A stretch of 64,000 bases of DNA from Pseudoalteromonas sp. MM1 (GCF_030296835.1 NZ_AP027922.1:558001-622000), one strand, 5' to 3'. Positions 8,771 to 17,719 are shown, counted from the stretch's first letter. Numbers and translations are program-made. The notes: generated from the letters alone by a model not told the origin.

Positions 8771-9787
8771 TTAACTTTTATAACCATTAGGGTTATTTGA
8801 CTGCCAGCGCCATGTGTCTTCCATCATGGCATCTATTCCACGCACTGCTTCCCAGCCAAGCTCATTAAGGGCTTTTTCTGGCGCGGCGTAACATGCAGCA
8901 ATATCGCCAGGGCGGCGTGGCGATACTTTATAAGGAACCTCTTGGCCGCTGGCTTTTATAAAGGCGTTAACCATTTGCAGTACAGAGTAACCATTGCCTG
9001 TGCCAAGGTTATATACCAGTGCGCCGGTATTGTTGGCAATTTTATCAAGCGCTTTTAAGTGCCCCATTGCTAAATCTACAACGTGAATATAGTCGCGCAC
9101 GCCTGTGCCATCAATGGTGTCGTAGTCATCACCAAATACAGCAAGCTGCTTTAGTTTACCGACTGCAACTTGGGCAATAAATGGCAGTAAGTTATTTGGT
9201 ATACCGTTAGGATCTTCGCCAATTAATCCCGACTCATGTGCGCCCACAGGGTTAAAGTAACGCAAAATAGCAAATGCGAAACGCTCATCTGATTTAGCAA
9301 TATCTTGCAGCATCATCTCAACCATCAGTTTTGATGTACCATACGGGTTTGTTGTGCCACCAACCGGGAAGTCTTCTTTAATCGGTAAGCTTGCAGGGTC
9401 GCCGTAAACGGTTGCTGATGAGCTAAATACGAGTTTAAATACGCCTGCATCACGCATGGCATCTACAAGTGTTAGCGTACCTTGTACGTTTGTTTGATAG
9501 TACTCAACAGGTTTAGCCACCGACTCACCAACCGACTTTAAGCCCGCAAAATGAATTACGCTCTCAATGGTGTGCCTTGCAAAAATGGCATCTAAAAAAA
9601 CTTTATCAAGAATGTCGCCTTGGTAAAATGTGGCTTCTTTGCCTGTGATTTGCTTTACGCGTGCAAGCGACTCTTTTGATGCGTTACTTAAGTTATCAAC
9701 AACAACAACTTCGCTGCCTTGTTGTAAAAGTTCTAAAACGGTGTGTGAGCCTATATAGCCTGCGCCGCCTGTTACTAAAATTGCCAT
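8771..9787 (-). CDS. galE: UDP-glucose 4-epimerase
   Basis: GalE interconverts UDP-glucose and UDP-galactose, in the Leloir pathway and as a precursor for surface polysaccharides. NAD-binding motif [17 protein letters not shown] lies at residues 5-21, the catalytic SSSATVYG near 122-129 and the NPYGTSK Tyr/Lys pair near 146-152. The [18 protein letters not shown] block is diagnostic of GalE. The 338-aa length is the family standard. The gene is monocistronic and shares the sugar-nucleotide theme of this region with galU and the UDP-glucuronate epimerase-like gene. Confidence 0.95.
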   Translation of the reverse strand: MAILVTGGAGYIGSHTVLELLQQGSEVVVVDNLSNASKESLARVKQITGKEATFYQGDILDKVFLDAIFARHTIESVIHFAGLKSVGESVAKPVEYYQTNVQGTLTLVDAMRDAGVFKLVFSSSATVYGDPASLPIKEDFPVGGTTNPYGTSKLMVEMMLQDIAKSDERFAFAILRYFNPVGAHESGLIGEDPNGIPNNLLPFIAQVAVGKLKQLAVFGDDYDTIDGTGVRDYIHVVDLAMGHLKALDKIANNTGALVYNLGTGNGYSVLQMVNAFIKASGQEVPYKVSPRRPGDIAACYAAPEKALNELGWEAVRGIDAMMEDTWRWQSNNPNGYKS

Positions 9788-10014
9788 GAATGCTCCGTGG
9801 ATACCTTTTTCAATTATCTTAATTTCACCATATATTCTTACTATTTACATGCTTTATCTGTAACTTTTATTATTAAGAGAGGGTCATATAGTAAAATACT
9901 TATAAAGTAGTTTAAATGTCGTATTAAGTTATAGTTAATCAATCACTGCTAAAATTATTAGTTATATTTCTGGGCTAAGTCTAAATAATTAGTACTGCCC
10001 CTTTGGAGAATGCT

Positions 10015-10506
10015 ATGAATTCAGTTAAATCAATCGCTATGGCAATGTGTATTACATTACCTGCATTTGCACACGCTGGAGAATCGGTAGTTAAGTGGCA
10101 AAATTTTAAAGACTACCGCGATGTGCGCGCTTCTAGCCAGGGCAAAGCGTCGTACCACAAACAAATTGCTACTCAGTTCGAAAAACACTTTTCTAAACTC
10201 GCCGAGCAGTTGCCAAAAGGTTATAAGCTAAATTTAGAAATAACCGATATCGATTTAGCAGGCGATGTACGCTATGGCGGTATGGATGAAATACGCGTAG
10301 TAAAACCTATTTATTTTCCGCGTATTAAGCTCAATTACTCGCTTGTAGATAACGATGGTAGTGTAATAAGTGAAGCAAACGACGTAGAGCTGAAAGACAT
10401 GGGCTTTATGGATAAAATAAAAATGGGCCGCGACGAGCCGTTTTTTTATGAAAAACGCTTAATCACAGAGTGGTTTGGCGAGCAAATTTTAGCAAATTTA
10501 GATTAG
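10015..10506 (+). CDS. DUF3016 secreted protein, copy 1
   Basis: This is a small periplasmic protein of the DUF3016 family, function unknown. The signal peptide is MNSVKSIAMAMCITLPAFAHA (cleavage before GES). The mature part contains VKWQNFKDYRDVR and a C-terminal FFYEKRLITEWFGEQ. I use the ATG at 10015, which has GGAGA 5 bp upstream; the TTG at 10003 is less likely. About half of the mature residues are identical to the second copy at 11008, so the two are tandem paralogues. A REP cluster and a heptamer array lie between them. Confidence 0.75.
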   Translation: MNSVKSIAMAMCITLPAFAHAGESVVKWQNFKDYRDVRASSQGKASYHKQIATQFEKHFSKLAEQLPKGYKLNLEITDIDLAGDVRYGGMDEIRVVKPIYFPRIKLNYSLVDNDGSVISEANDVELKDMGFMDKIKMGRDEPFFYEKRLITEWFGEQILANLD

Positions 10507-10569
10507 GCAGTGTTGCGTAAGCAGGCTTCACTGCTTCGATTAAAATCACGAAGTTGCAATCATCGCCAA

Positions 10570-10730
10570 GTAGACGCGCAGCTTGTTGGCGTATAAAAGG
10601 AGCGCTTTTACATTGGTTATTATTTTTTAAAACCATGAGAAGCTGCGCTTCTAACGTGAGCAAGCTCTACGTCTACAACCCAAATAAGCGCTGGGGCTAA
10701 ATTTATTGTAGGCGCCTTGCTTGCTGGTGT
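10570..10730. repeat. REP-like BIME cluster
   Basis: A 107-bp element with outward GTAGAC (10570) and GTCTAC (10671-10676) ends closely resembles 8582-8687. A GTAGGCGCC..GCTGGTG hairpin follows near 10708-10730. It sits between the two DUF3016 genes. An ORF crossing it on the minus strand is repeat-derived. Confidence 0.8.
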
Positions 10731-10749
10731 ATTTGGAATTTATTCTGGC

Positions 10750-10840
10750 TAACCGCTAACCGCTAACCGCTAACCGCTAACCGCTAACCGCTAACCGCTA
10801 ACCGCTAACCGCTAACCGCTAACCGCTAACCGCTAACCGC
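10750..10840 (+). repeat. Heptamer array, 13 x TAACCGC
   Basis: Thirteen identical TAACCGC units span 10750-10840, preceded by GAATTTATTCTGGC and followed by TATT. The flanks and the unit count match the TAACAGC array at 6087-6177; only one base of the unit differs, and it differs in all 13 units. Confidence 0.95.
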
Positions 10841-11007
10841 TATTATTTAATCAAGCTACATTATTAACCTTACATGTACCTACTTTACATTAAAAATTTT
10901 TGCTGCTAATTTAAACTACTGTTATCAGTGTGAGTTTTCAGGTTTATTGACTTAAATTGAATGTGCTGTACTTGCGTTGACTTTTGATAGTTCACATGGA
11001 GACGATT

Positions 11008-11499
11008 ATGAAAAGTTTAAAATTACTAACCTTAGTAATGGGTTTAAGTTCTGTTGGTATTGCACAAGCAGGTGAGTCTACGGTTAAATGGCAAGATTTT
11101 GACAATTACCGCGATGTGCGTGCAGCAAATCAATCACCGGCTTCTTTTGAAAAGCAAATTACTATTAACTTTGAAAAGCATTTTGCGAAGTTAGCTGAAA
11201 AATTACCAAGTGGATATAAATTAAATGTAGAGGTTGCAGATCTTGATTTAGCAGGTGCTATCGAGTTTTCTGGCGCTAAAAAAACAAGAGTAATTCAACC
11301 ATTTCATTACCCACAAATTAAGCTATCTTATACGGTAACTAATCCGCAGGGTGAAGTTGTGAACCACGCCTCAGAAGTGTTATTAAAAGATAGAGGCTAT
11401 TTAGATAAAATTAAGCGCTCAACCTCTAGAGCATTTTATTATGAAAAACGCTTAGTAACTAATTGGTTTAATTCAAAAGTTTTATCTAATATAAGTTAA
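11008..11499 (+). CDS. DUF3016 secreted protein, copy 2
   Basis: This is the second DUF3016 paralogue, 163 aa from the ATG at 11008, which has GGAGA 5 bp upstream; upstream in-frame TTG and ATG codons (10984, 10996) lack a good site. The signal peptide MKSLKLLTLVMGLSSVGIAQA is cut before GES, exactly as in copy 1. Shared blocks include VKWQ-F--YRDVRA, FEKHF-KLAE-LP-GYKLN and YYEKRL-T-WF. Function is unknown. It ends before a clear terminator, so it is probably transcribed alone. Confidence 0.75.
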   Translation: MKSLKLLTLVMGLSSVGIAQAGESTVKWQDFDNYRDVRAANQSPASFEKQITINFEKHFAKLAEKLPSGYKLNVEVADLDLAGAIEFSGAKKTRVIQPFHYPQIKLSYTVTNPQGEVVNHASEVLLKDRGYLDKIKRSTSRAFYYEKRLVTNWFNSKVLSNIS

Positions 11500-11526
11500 A
11501 TACAGCTACAAAATAAATATACAAAT

Positions 11527-11551
11527 GCCGATAAACTTTATCGGCGTTTTT
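11527..11551 (+). terminator. Terminator after DUF3016 copy 2
   Basis: GCCGATAAA and TTTATCGGC form a stem followed by GTTTTTG, 28 bp after the stop codon. Confidence 0.8.
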
Positions 11552-11573
11552 GTATTTGATGTTTACTAAATTT

Positions 11574-11633
11574 AACGCGGTGTTTTTTAATATTTAACTG
11601 ACAACTGACAACTGACAACTGACAACTGACAAC
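11574..11633 (+). repeat. Half-terminator plus 5 x TGACAAC array
   Basis: AACGCGGTGTTTTTTAAT (11574-11591) is the right half of the terminator hairpins at 15474 and 25777 but has no left half here. It is followed by five TGACAAC units (11599-11633), which end 2 bp before the stop codon of the minus-strand gene at 11636. Confidence 0.85.
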
Positions 11634-11635
11634 AA

Positions 11636-11926
11636 TTATTTAAACGTAGCGAGCAGGGTAAGTAACTGTTGCAGTTTAATAACCGCTTTTTTAAGCTTTT
11701 CTTCATCAAAACCATCAGTGCTTAAGCTTTCTACATCGGCTGCTACATCAAGTACGTATGGCTTAAAACGTTTAGCTTCAAAACTAAATCCGGCATCGGC
11801 TGGGAATAAGGCTTTAAATTTACCGTGGCCTTGTTGCTGTAGTTCATCTAGTTTTTTGTCGGCATCAAGTGCTTGGCGATAAACAATTTTTAAGTTAGCG
11901 TTGAGTTGTTCAATTATAGAATCCAT
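11636..11926 (-). CDS. Small helical hypothetical protein
   Basis: This is a 96-aa protein that I do not recognise. It is predicted mostly alpha-helical with charged heptad-like stretches (RQALDADKKLDELQQQG near residues 17-33 and DEEKLKKAVIKLQQLLTLL near 74-92), and it has no signal peptide or membrane segment. Codon use is like its neighbours and the ATG is followed by a normal reading frame, so a real gene is likely. It is divergent from the small gene at 12009, 82 bp away. The stop codon sits directly beside a TGACAAC heptamer array. A coiled-coil or protein-binding role is only a guess. Confidence 0.6.
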   Translation of the reverse strand: MDSIIEQLNANLKIVYRQALDADKKLDELQQQGHGKFKALFPADAGFSFEAKRFKPYVLDVAADVESLSTDGFDEEKLKKAVIKLQQLLTLLATFK

Positions 11927-12008
11927 GGTTTTCCTAAAGCTTTGTACTGCATTGCCGATATAGTACTTGGATTACATTTAAATGTCAGGTTGATTAAGGC
12001 TTATAACG

Positions 12009-12218
12009 ATGAATATATCAGGTGGAAATCTACCCGCTATGTCTAGCTCTGGCCAAGGTGGTGAAGTTTATACTGCTGCTTTGTCTAAAAAGCAGCAATT
12101 AGTAGATGGCGCAGCAGCACTTGCACTTATTGAAGGTGCTGCGCAAGCAACAAGTGCGCAATCACCGGCTCAGTCGGTCACTGCAACACTGGGTAACAAT
12201 GTAAATATATACGTTTAA
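12009..12218 (+). CDS. Small hypothetical protein ending in GNNVNIYV
   Basis: This 69-aa protein has an Ala/Gln/Ser-rich middle (KKQQLVDGAAALALIEGAA, about 27-45) and the short C-terminal motif LGNNVNIYV. The layout (short helix, then a GN-x-(L/V)-(N/D)-(I/V)-x-V ending) recalls YjfB-like putative motility proteins found in flagellated bacteria, but I cannot confirm the family. No strong ribosome-binding site is visible upstream. A MITE-like element begins 2 bp after its stop codon. Confidence 0.5.
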   Translation: MNISGGNLPAMSSSGQGGEVYTAALSKKQQLVDGAAALALIEGAAQATSAQSPAQSVTATLGNNVNIYV

Positions 12219-12219
12219 A

Positions 12220-12489
12220 TTAGGGCGTGTTGATCTTTGCGGATTGAAATTTGTTCAATCTAGGGGCGATTAAATCGCGGCGCGAGGTTTGAAACCTAGT
12301 GGGCTAAGTAAAAACCGAGTAACAAAGAGTTCATCGCCCCTAGGAAGAACCCGAAGGGCAGCGCATGTTTGGCATTTATGCTGCGTTATCGCCTATTTAT
12401 GGGGAATAACCACACTACACAGGCTCAGTCTTGCCTAAAAGCCAAACATACTGCTGCAAATTCAACCATCAAAGGTTAACACGCCCTAA
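12220..12489. mobile_element. MITE-like non-autonomous element
   Basis: Imperfect 20-bp terminal inverted repeats (18 of 20 matching) start TTAGGGCGTGTT at 12220 and end AACACGCCCTAA at 12489. TA at both outer edges could be a TA target duplication. Inside there is no ORF, but there are an 11-bp inverted repeat (CTAGGGGCGAT at 12260-12270 against 12333-12343), an AGGTTTGAAACCT palindrome near 12285 and a GTTTGGC/GCCAAAC pair. It fills the whole gap between the small gene and epmB, and its right end is inside the epmB coding sequence. Parent transposase family is unknown. Confidence 0.8.
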
Positions 12490-13500
12490 CTTAAGGTCGA
12501 TAGGCGTTTTGCTTTTCTGACCGCCTATTTCTCTTACCAATTTAGGCACTAAAAATCCGGGCAGGGCTTCTAATAGCTCTGCCATTATTTTTATTGCCTG
12601 TGGCTCTTCTATATCAAAGTGGCTTGCGCCTTCAACCTTATCAAGCAAATATAAATAGTATGGCAGTACGTCTGCATCAAATAACGCCTCACTTAAATTT
12701 ATTTGTGCCTCAACTGTATCGTTCACTTCTTTTAAAATAACGGCTTGGTTTAATAACGTTACGCCTGCTTGCTTTAACTTTTGCATGGCTGCTTTAAACT
12801 CGTCGTCTATTTCGTTTGCATGATTTATATGGTTAATAAACACAATTTTAAGCGGTGATTGCTGCAATCTAGCGCATAGTTCATCGGTAATACGCGCAGG
12901 TATAACAACAGGCAAACGGCTGTGTATTCGCATGCGTTTAATTTGCGGTAATTGTTCAAGCTCATCTAAAAACCAACTAATGGCATCGTCTTTGGCCATA
13001 AGTGGGTCGCCACCACTTAAAATTACTTCGTTTATGTTGGCATCTGACTTTATATAGCTCAGCGCATCAAGCAGGCTTTTTTTATTAAGCTGGTTTTCTT
13101 GATACGGGAAGTGGCGCCTAAAGCAGTAACGGCAATTTACTGCACAGCCGGTTTTAAACATAATTAAAACACGGGATTTATACTTATGTAAAAGCCCAGG
13201 CTGCTCGTTGTCTTGCTCAAGTAGTGGATCTTTATTAAAACCAGTTTTAGTTAAAAACTCTTGGTGGCGCGGCATAACTTGTAGCAATAAGGGATCGTTT
13301 ACATCGCCCTTGCGCATTTTTTTTATAAATGGGACTGGCACGCGTACCGGAAATAAACTGCGGGCTTTTAGGTCGTTTTCATGGGCTTGGCTCGATAAAC
13401 CGACCATTTCAAGCAAGGTTTTTGGGCAGGTAACTACATTTGCTAATTCTTTTTGCCAGTTTTTATGCAAATTTGCTTCATTTCTTTGTATCATTGGCAC
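12469..13500 (-). CDS. epmB: EF-P beta-lysylation protein (lysine 2,3-aminomutase-like)
   Basis: EpmB converts (S)-alpha-lysine to (R)-beta-lysine, which EpmA then attaches to elongation factor P. It is a radical SAM, PLP-dependent enzyme: the CAVNCRYC cluster motif (CxxxCxxC) lies near residues 119-126, followed by RRHFPY and the SGGDPLM block. The C-terminal REIGGQKSKTPIDLKL is the family ending. After that the last residues, LGRVNL and the stop, are encoded by the terminal repeat of the neighbouring MITE-like element. At 343 aa it has normal length, so function is probably kept. It is divergent from efp, with 35 bp between start codons. Confidence 0.95.
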   Translation of the reverse strand: MPMIQRNEANLHKNWQKELANVVTCPKTLLEMVGLSSQAHENDLKARSLFPVRVPVPFIKKMRKGDVNDPLLLQVMPRHQEFLTKTGFNKDPLLEQDNEQPGLLHKYKSRVLIMFKTGCAVNCRYCFRRHFPYQENQLNKKSLLDALSYIKSDANINEVILSGGDPLMAKDDAISWFLDELEQLPQIKRMRIHSRLPVVIPARITDELCARLQQSPLKIVFINHINHANEIDDEFKAAMQKLKQAGVTLLNQAVILKEVNDTVEAQINLSEALFDADVLPYYLYLLDKVEGASHFDIEEPQAIKIMAELLEALPGFLVPKLVREIGGQKSKTPIDLKLGRVNL

Positions 13501-13535
13501 GTAGATTACTCGAAAAAAATTAAATAGAGGAAACG

Positions 13536-14102
13536 ATGGCGAATTATAGCACCAACGAGTTCAAGGGCGGCCTAAAAATTATGATGGACGGCGAACCTTG
13601 CAGTATTTTAGAAAACGAAATGGTAAAACCTGGTAAGGGCCAAGCGTTTAACCGTGTTCGTATCCGTAAGCTTATTTCTGGCAAGGTACTTGAAAAAACC
13701 TTTAAATCGGGTGAATCAGTTGAAGGTGCCGATGTAATGGATACCGACTTAGCGTACCTTTACACAGACGGTGAGTTTTGGCATTTTATGAACAACGAAA
13801 CATTTGAGCAGATTGCCGCTGACGAAAAAGCACTTGGCGATGCAGGTAAATGGCTAGTTGAAAACGATGTATGTACTATTACATTATGGAACGGTAGCCC
13901 AATCGCGGTTACGCCACCTAACTTTGTTGAGCTTGAGATCACTGACACTGATCCTGGCCTAAAAGGCGATACAGCGGGCACTGGTGGTAAACCTGCAACG
14001 CTTAGCACGGGTGCAGTAGTACGTGTTCCATTATTCGTACAAATTGGTGAAGTAATTAAAGTAGACACCCGTAGCGGTGAATACGTAGGCCGTGTTAAGT
14101 AA
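13536..14102 (+). CDS. efp: Elongation factor P
   Basis: EF-P binds ribosomes stalled at polyproline stretches and promotes peptide bond formation. The 188-aa protein has the three-domain EF-P length, and the modified-lysine loop KPGKGQAF is intact: Lys34 is the residue expected to receive beta-lysine. The C-terminal [18 protein letters not shown] is typical. GAGGAAACG precedes the ATG. It lies between epmB (divergent) and epmA (downstream, same strand), so substrate and both modifying enzymes are grouped. Confidence 0.97.
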   Translation: MANYSTNEFKGGLKIMMDGEPCSILENEMVKPGKGQAFNRVRIRKLISGKVLEKTFKSGESVEGADVMDTDLAYLYTDGEFWHFMNNETFEQIAADEKALGDAGKWLVENDVCTITLWNGSPIAVTPPNFVELEITDTDPGLKGDTAGTGGKPATLSTGAVVRVPLFVQIGEVIKVDTRSGEYVGRVK

Positions 14103-14120
14103 GCTTGTTTACGGTTTATA

Positions 14121-14148
14121 AAATCCCGGCTTAAGCTGGGATTTTTTT
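14121..14148 (+). terminator. Intercistronic terminator efp/epmA
   Basis: AATCCCGGCTTAAGCTGGGATT forms a stem followed by eight T. It lies between efp and epmA, whose ribosome-binding site (GGAGAA) starts right after the T run. It should make efp transcripts far more abundant than epmA transcripts, which fits a substrate/enzyme pair. Confidence 0.85.
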
Positions 14149-14158
14149 TGGAGAAAAT

Positions 14159-15133
14159 ATGTCAGCAACACTTTGGGCCCCAAGCGCAAGCATAGAAACC
14201 CTTAAAAAGCGCGCAGCCATACTACGAACCATTCGTGAGTTTTTTTATACGCGTAATGTAATGGAAGTAGAAACCCCTAGCTTAAGTAGCGCAAGCGTAA
14301 CCGATGTGCATTTAGCGAGTTTTAATACGCAGTTTGTAGGCCCAGGCCACGCTGGAGGCTTGCCGCTTTATTTACAAACATCGCCCGAATTTGCCATGAA
14401 GCGCCTATTAGCCGCAGGCTCTGGGCCAATTTTCCAGCTTTGTAAGGCATTTAGAAATGAAGAAGCGGGTCGCCATCATAATCCCGAATTTACTATGCTT
14501 GAGTGGTACCGCCCTGGGTTTGATGAGTTTGCATTAATGGACGAGATGGATGAGCTAATGCAGCTTATTTTAAATGTAGAGCCTGCGGAGCGACTGACTT
14601 ATCAACAAGCATTTGAGCAGGTGTTATCACTAGACCCATTAACAGCTACGCTTACGCAATTACAAGCACTTGCCTGCGATCATGGCTTTGCCGATATAGC
14701 TAAAAACGAAACTAATAAAGACACCTTACTGCAGCTGTTATTTTGTATGAAAGTAGAGCCAACTATTGGGCAAACTAAGCCGTGTTTTGTGTATCACTTT
14801 CCGGCGTCGCAAGCGGCACTTGCACAAATTTGTGAACACGATAACCGCGTAGCAGGGCGCTTTGAGCTCTATTATAAAAATATGGAATTAGCGAACGGCT
14901 TTAACGAGCTAACTAATGCCAAAGAGCAGGCAAAACGCTTTGATGAAGATAATGCCTACCGCGCTGCCAATGGGTTAAACCACGTGCCCATGGATAGGCG
15001 TTTAATCGCCGCGCTTGAACACGGGCTTCCAAAGTGTGCAGGCGTTGCAATGGGTATAGACAGGTTAGTTATGCTAGCCACCGAAAAAGAGACGATAAAA
15101 GAAGTCATCGCGTTTGACGTAGATAGGGCGTAA
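14159..15133 (+). CDS. epmA: EF-P--(R)-beta-lysine ligase
   Basis: EpmA (PoxA/GenX) is a class II lysyl-tRNA synthetase paralogue without the anticodon-binding domain that lysylates EF-P. The 324-aa length matches. Class II motif 2 is [26 protein letters not shown] (about 101-126), and motif 3 is the C-terminal [16 protein letters not shown]. The product acts on Lys34 of the adjacent efp product using beta-lysine from EpmB. An inter-gene terminator upstream probably limits expression. Confidence 0.95.
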   Translation: MSATLWAPSASIETLKKRAAILRTIREFFYTRNVMEVETPSLSSASVTDVHLASFNTQFVGPGHAGGLPLYLQTSPEFAMKRLLAAGSGPIFQLCKAFRNEEAGRHHNPEFTMLEWYRPGFDEFALMDEMDELMQLILNVEPAERLTYQQAFEQVLSLDPLTATLTQLQALACDHGFADIAKNETNKDTLLQLLFCMKVEPTIGQTKPCFVYHFPASQAALAQICEHDNRVAGRFELYYKNMELANGFNELTNAKEQAKRFDEDNAYRAANGLNHVPMDRRLIAALEHGLPKCAGVAMGIDRLVMLATEKETIKEVIAFDVDRA

Positions 15134-15143
15134 TGCTTTACCT

Positions 15144-15472
15144 GTAGGCGTGGCTTTATGCCGCGTATTGAGTCTTAACAGCTTTGCGTGAGCAAGCTTC
15201 ACGCACATTGTGTTTTAAAGTAGGCGCCTTGCTTGCTGGCGCATTTGGTATTTATGCCGTTTTAAAATAATGAACCCAGACGCGAGGTAAACTCGCTGCT
15301 ACTTGTATGTTTTCTCATTTATTCCTCTTTCACTTCTCATTGTGCAAAATATTAAGTGATTTATTTACAAAGAGGTTAGGAGGCGCTGCGCTTTAGAGGG
15401 GCATGTAGTAGTCGTGGCTTTATGCCGCGTATTGAGTCTTAACAGCTTTGCGTGAGCAAGCTTCACGCCAAT
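15144..15472. repeat. REP-like cluster after epmA
   Basis: GTAG-headed hairpins appear at 15144 and near 15408 (GCGTGGC/GTCGTGGC-TTTAT-GCCGCG) and near 15222 (GGCGCC..GGCGCA). Inverted hairpins (GCGTGAGCAAGCTTCACGC) lie at 15185 and 15449, and a GCGAGGTAAACTCGC..CTAC hairpin lies near 15279. A diverged copy of the AAGAGGTTAGGAGGCGC spacer is also present. No gene is supported here. Confidence 0.8.
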
Positions 15473-15473
15473 A

Positions 15474-15510
15474 AAAAAACACCGCGCTTTAATTAAGCGC
15501 GGTGTTTTTT
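15474..15510. terminator. Bidirectional terminator, epmA / TonB receptor
   Basis: AAAAAACACCGCGCTT faces AAGCGCGGTGTTTTTT with loop TAATT, giving a stem with A- and T-runs on the two sides, between convergent genes. It closely resembles the terminator at 25777-25815, including the sequence that follows (AATCTTAAAC and a TGACAAC array). Confidence 0.9.
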
Positions 15511-15520
15511 AATCTTAAAC

Positions 15521-15596
15521 TGACAACTGACAACTGACAACTGACAACTGACAACTGACAACTGACAACTGACAACTAACAGCTAAAACTAACAGC
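15521..15596 (+). repeat. Heptamer array, 8 x TGACAAC plus TAACAGC tail
   Basis: Eight TGACAAC units (15521-15576) are followed by TAACAGC, a 6-base TAAAAC and another TAACAGC. The array ends 5 bp before the stop codon of the minus-strand TonB-dependent receptor. Confidence 0.9.
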
Positions 15597-15601
15597 TTTA
15601 T

Positions 15602-17719
15602 TTACAGCTCTAACGTAAACGTTACTCCCGCTACTCTTGGCTCACCTAATTGTACGTAGGTATGTGTTTCGTAGCCATCAAGTGGGTTGTTACCAAACTC
15701 AAAGCCGCGGGTTGGTACTTCTTCGTCAAATACGTTACGTGCCCATGCGCGTACTGCCCACATGTCGGCTTCGTAGCCAAAGCTTAAGTTTACTAAATTG
15801 CTGCTAGGCGCTTGTGAATTATGGCTATCAGAGAAGTAATAATCGTCTTTACCTTCAACCCCAATCATACCGTACAGCTCATTAGTAAAGTTGTAACGTG
15901 CGCTAAATGCGTATTGATACTTAGGTGATTGCGCTTGCTCACGACCGTCTTGATTTAAGCCCGATTGCGTTACAAAGTCGTCAATTTCTGTGTTTAAGTA
16001 ACCGGCACTACCTGTTAAGAATAAGTCATCGGTAAGTTGGTAACTACCTTCAACCTCTAAGCCGTAGTTACTACCTGAGCTTGCATTATCAACGTAGCCT
16101 GTAAATTGCTGACCTTCTACTTGCCATGCTTTTAACTGAATGTTGTCGCGGTGCATATAAAATGCGGCTAAACGCAGGGTAAACTTATCATCAAGCGATG
16201 AGCCTTTAACGCCAAATTCGCCGCTCCAAAGGTATTCAGGGTCAAAGCTAGTATGCTGCTGGAAAAAATCAGCATTTAGGTTTAAACCTTCATCTTTAGC
16301 TTTTGCTAATGCTTCTGAGTTAATTCCGCCAGCTTTATAACCACGGGTAATGCTGGTGTAGATCATAGTGCGATCAATCACTTGGTATTCAAGTGCTATT
16401 TTACCGCCTACCATTACGTCGTCTGTCTCTTCAATAAAGCCGTTGCTGTCGGTGTAATCACCTTGATATTGCTCTACACGTAGGCCAGTAATTAGCGTGG
16501 TTTTAGGGCCAATAGGTGTGGCAACTTGGCCGTAAACAGCTACGTTACTAGTTTCATAAGTTGAAGCAAATGGACTTGCAAGCCAAGTGTATTCACGCTC
16601 TAAATCTACGTCGCGGTTTTGATAGTAAACACCCGCAACCCAGTTACCTGTTTTAGAATTTAGTTGTAAATTAGCTGATTGATCGTCACGATCACGCGTG
16701 TATACATCGGTAGAGCTATAACCCCAAGGGTGCAAGCCTGCTGCACATAATTGTGGCTCGCTTGCATCGTTACATACCCAGTCTTCGTCAAAGCTGTAAA
16801 GTAGCTCAGTATCAATGGCTGAAAGGTTTAAGCTTACGTCAAAAGCATCAAAGCCTGTGTAAGTATTGTTAATACCAATGGCGTAGCTTTGTTGGTTATC
16901 CTGGCCTGGCTCGTCGGCTACGCTATTACGGCTGTTATCAAGCGTGAACGCATCGTAGCCGTTGTTTATGTCTATGTAGTGTAGGTTTAACTCAGTGTTT
17001 AAATGTTCAGTAAGTTGGCTGTTTAATTTAAAACGGGCTACTTGTTCATCTTGTTGCTGGGTTTCGTCATTTAAATATAGGTTATCTACATAGCCATCTG
17101 ATTTTCTGCGAAAGTAGCTTACACGTGCGCTTGTATCATCGGTTAAGCCAGTACTTGCCGCAAGGCCTGCTTCGCGTGAGTTGTAAGTGCCCATACCCAC
17201 TTGCAATTTTAAACTAGGATCGGCAGTGGCTTGTGCTGATTCCATTTGGATCATACCGGCCATACCGTCTGCGCCAAAGCGAGTGCCTTGTGGGCCGCGG
17301 TAAATTTCTACGTGGTCAATATCAAATAATAAAGAGCTGCCACCTAAACCCGAGTAATTTATGCCGTCGATGACCAAGCCAACCGATGGATTAATTGGGT
17401 CTACAAATTGTGAGCGAAGTCCCACACCACGAATTTGAATATAACGACCACGAGAGGCACCTGAAGTAAAGTTTACGTTGGCTGTACTACCTAGCATTTC
17501 GTCTAAGAAACTTGCACCGCGTTGATTAATTTCAGATTCGCTAAATAGGCTCGCACTCGCGCTTAATGTTTGAATGCTTTCACGTTGAAAGTCGCCGGTA
17601 ACAACAATTCGTTCTAGGTCGCTGTCATCAGCGTTTGCTATAAGTGGTGTACTAATTAGCGGTAACAACGCCGCAGTAATTAAAGACAAACGTAAGTTCA
17701 TTAGGTTACTTAACTCCAT
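15602..17719 (-). CDS. TonB-dependent outer-membrane receptor
   Basis: This is a 705-aa outer-membrane receptor that takes up a ligand using TonB energy. A signal peptide (MNLRLSLITAALLPL..ANA, from the second Met) is followed by a TonB-box-like LERIVVTGD. The plug domain comes next (SASLFSESEINQRGASFLDEML, RGVGLRSQFVDP, VEIYRGPQGTRFGADGMAGMI, about 40-165). The beta-barrel runs to a terminal TFTLEL with the usual ARNVFDEEV block near the end. Ligand is unknown: a siderophore or other iron source is common for this type, but no transport genes adjoin it. The start may be 17719 or the Met at 17701; neither has a strong ribosome-binding site. Confidence 0.9.
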   Translation of the reverse strand: MELSNLMNLRLSLITAALLPLISTPLIANADDSDLERIVVTGDFQRESIQTLSASASLFSESEINQRGASFLDEMLGSTANVNFTSGASRGRYIQIRGVGLRSQFVDPINPSVGLVIDGINYSGLGGSSLLFDIDHVEIYRGPQGTRFGADGMAGMIQMESAQATADPSLKLQVGMGTYNSREAGLAASTGLTDDTSARVSYFRRKSDGYVDNLYLNDETQQQDEQVARFKLNSQLTEHLNTELNLHYIDINNGYDAFTLDNSRNSVADEPGQDNQQSYAIGINNTYTGFDAFDVSLNLSAIDTELLYSFDEDWVCNDASEPQLCAAGLHPWGYSSTDVYTRDRDDQSANLQLNSKTGNWVAGVYYQNRDVDLEREYTWLASPFASTYETSNVAVYGQVATPIGPKTTLITGLRVEQYQGDYTDSNGFIEETDDVMVGGKIALEYQVIDRTMIYTSITRGYKAGGINSEALAKAKDEGLNLNADFFQQHTSFDPEYLWSGEFGVKGSSLDDKFTLRLAAFYMHRDNIQLKAWQVEGQQFTGYVDNASSGSNYGLEVEGSYQLTDDLFLTGSAGYLNTEIDDFVTQSGLNQDGREQAQSPKYQYAFSARYNFTNELYGMIGVEGKDDYYFSDSHNSQAPSSNLVNLSFGYEADMWAVRAWARNVFDEEVPTRGFEFGNNPLDGYETHTYVQLGEPRVAGVTFTLEL

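Noticed and set aside
10463..10663. 66-aa minus-strand ORF starting MLTLEAQLLMV, similar to the start of another ORF ending near 25487
   Set aside because: The similar N-termini come from the shared ACGTGAGCAAGC/CATGAGAAGC repeat sequence, not from a gene family.
12220..12489. Assigning the MITE-like element to a named IS family
   Set aside because: TA edges and the inverted ends are visible, but no transposase is present and the end sequence alone does not let me name a family.
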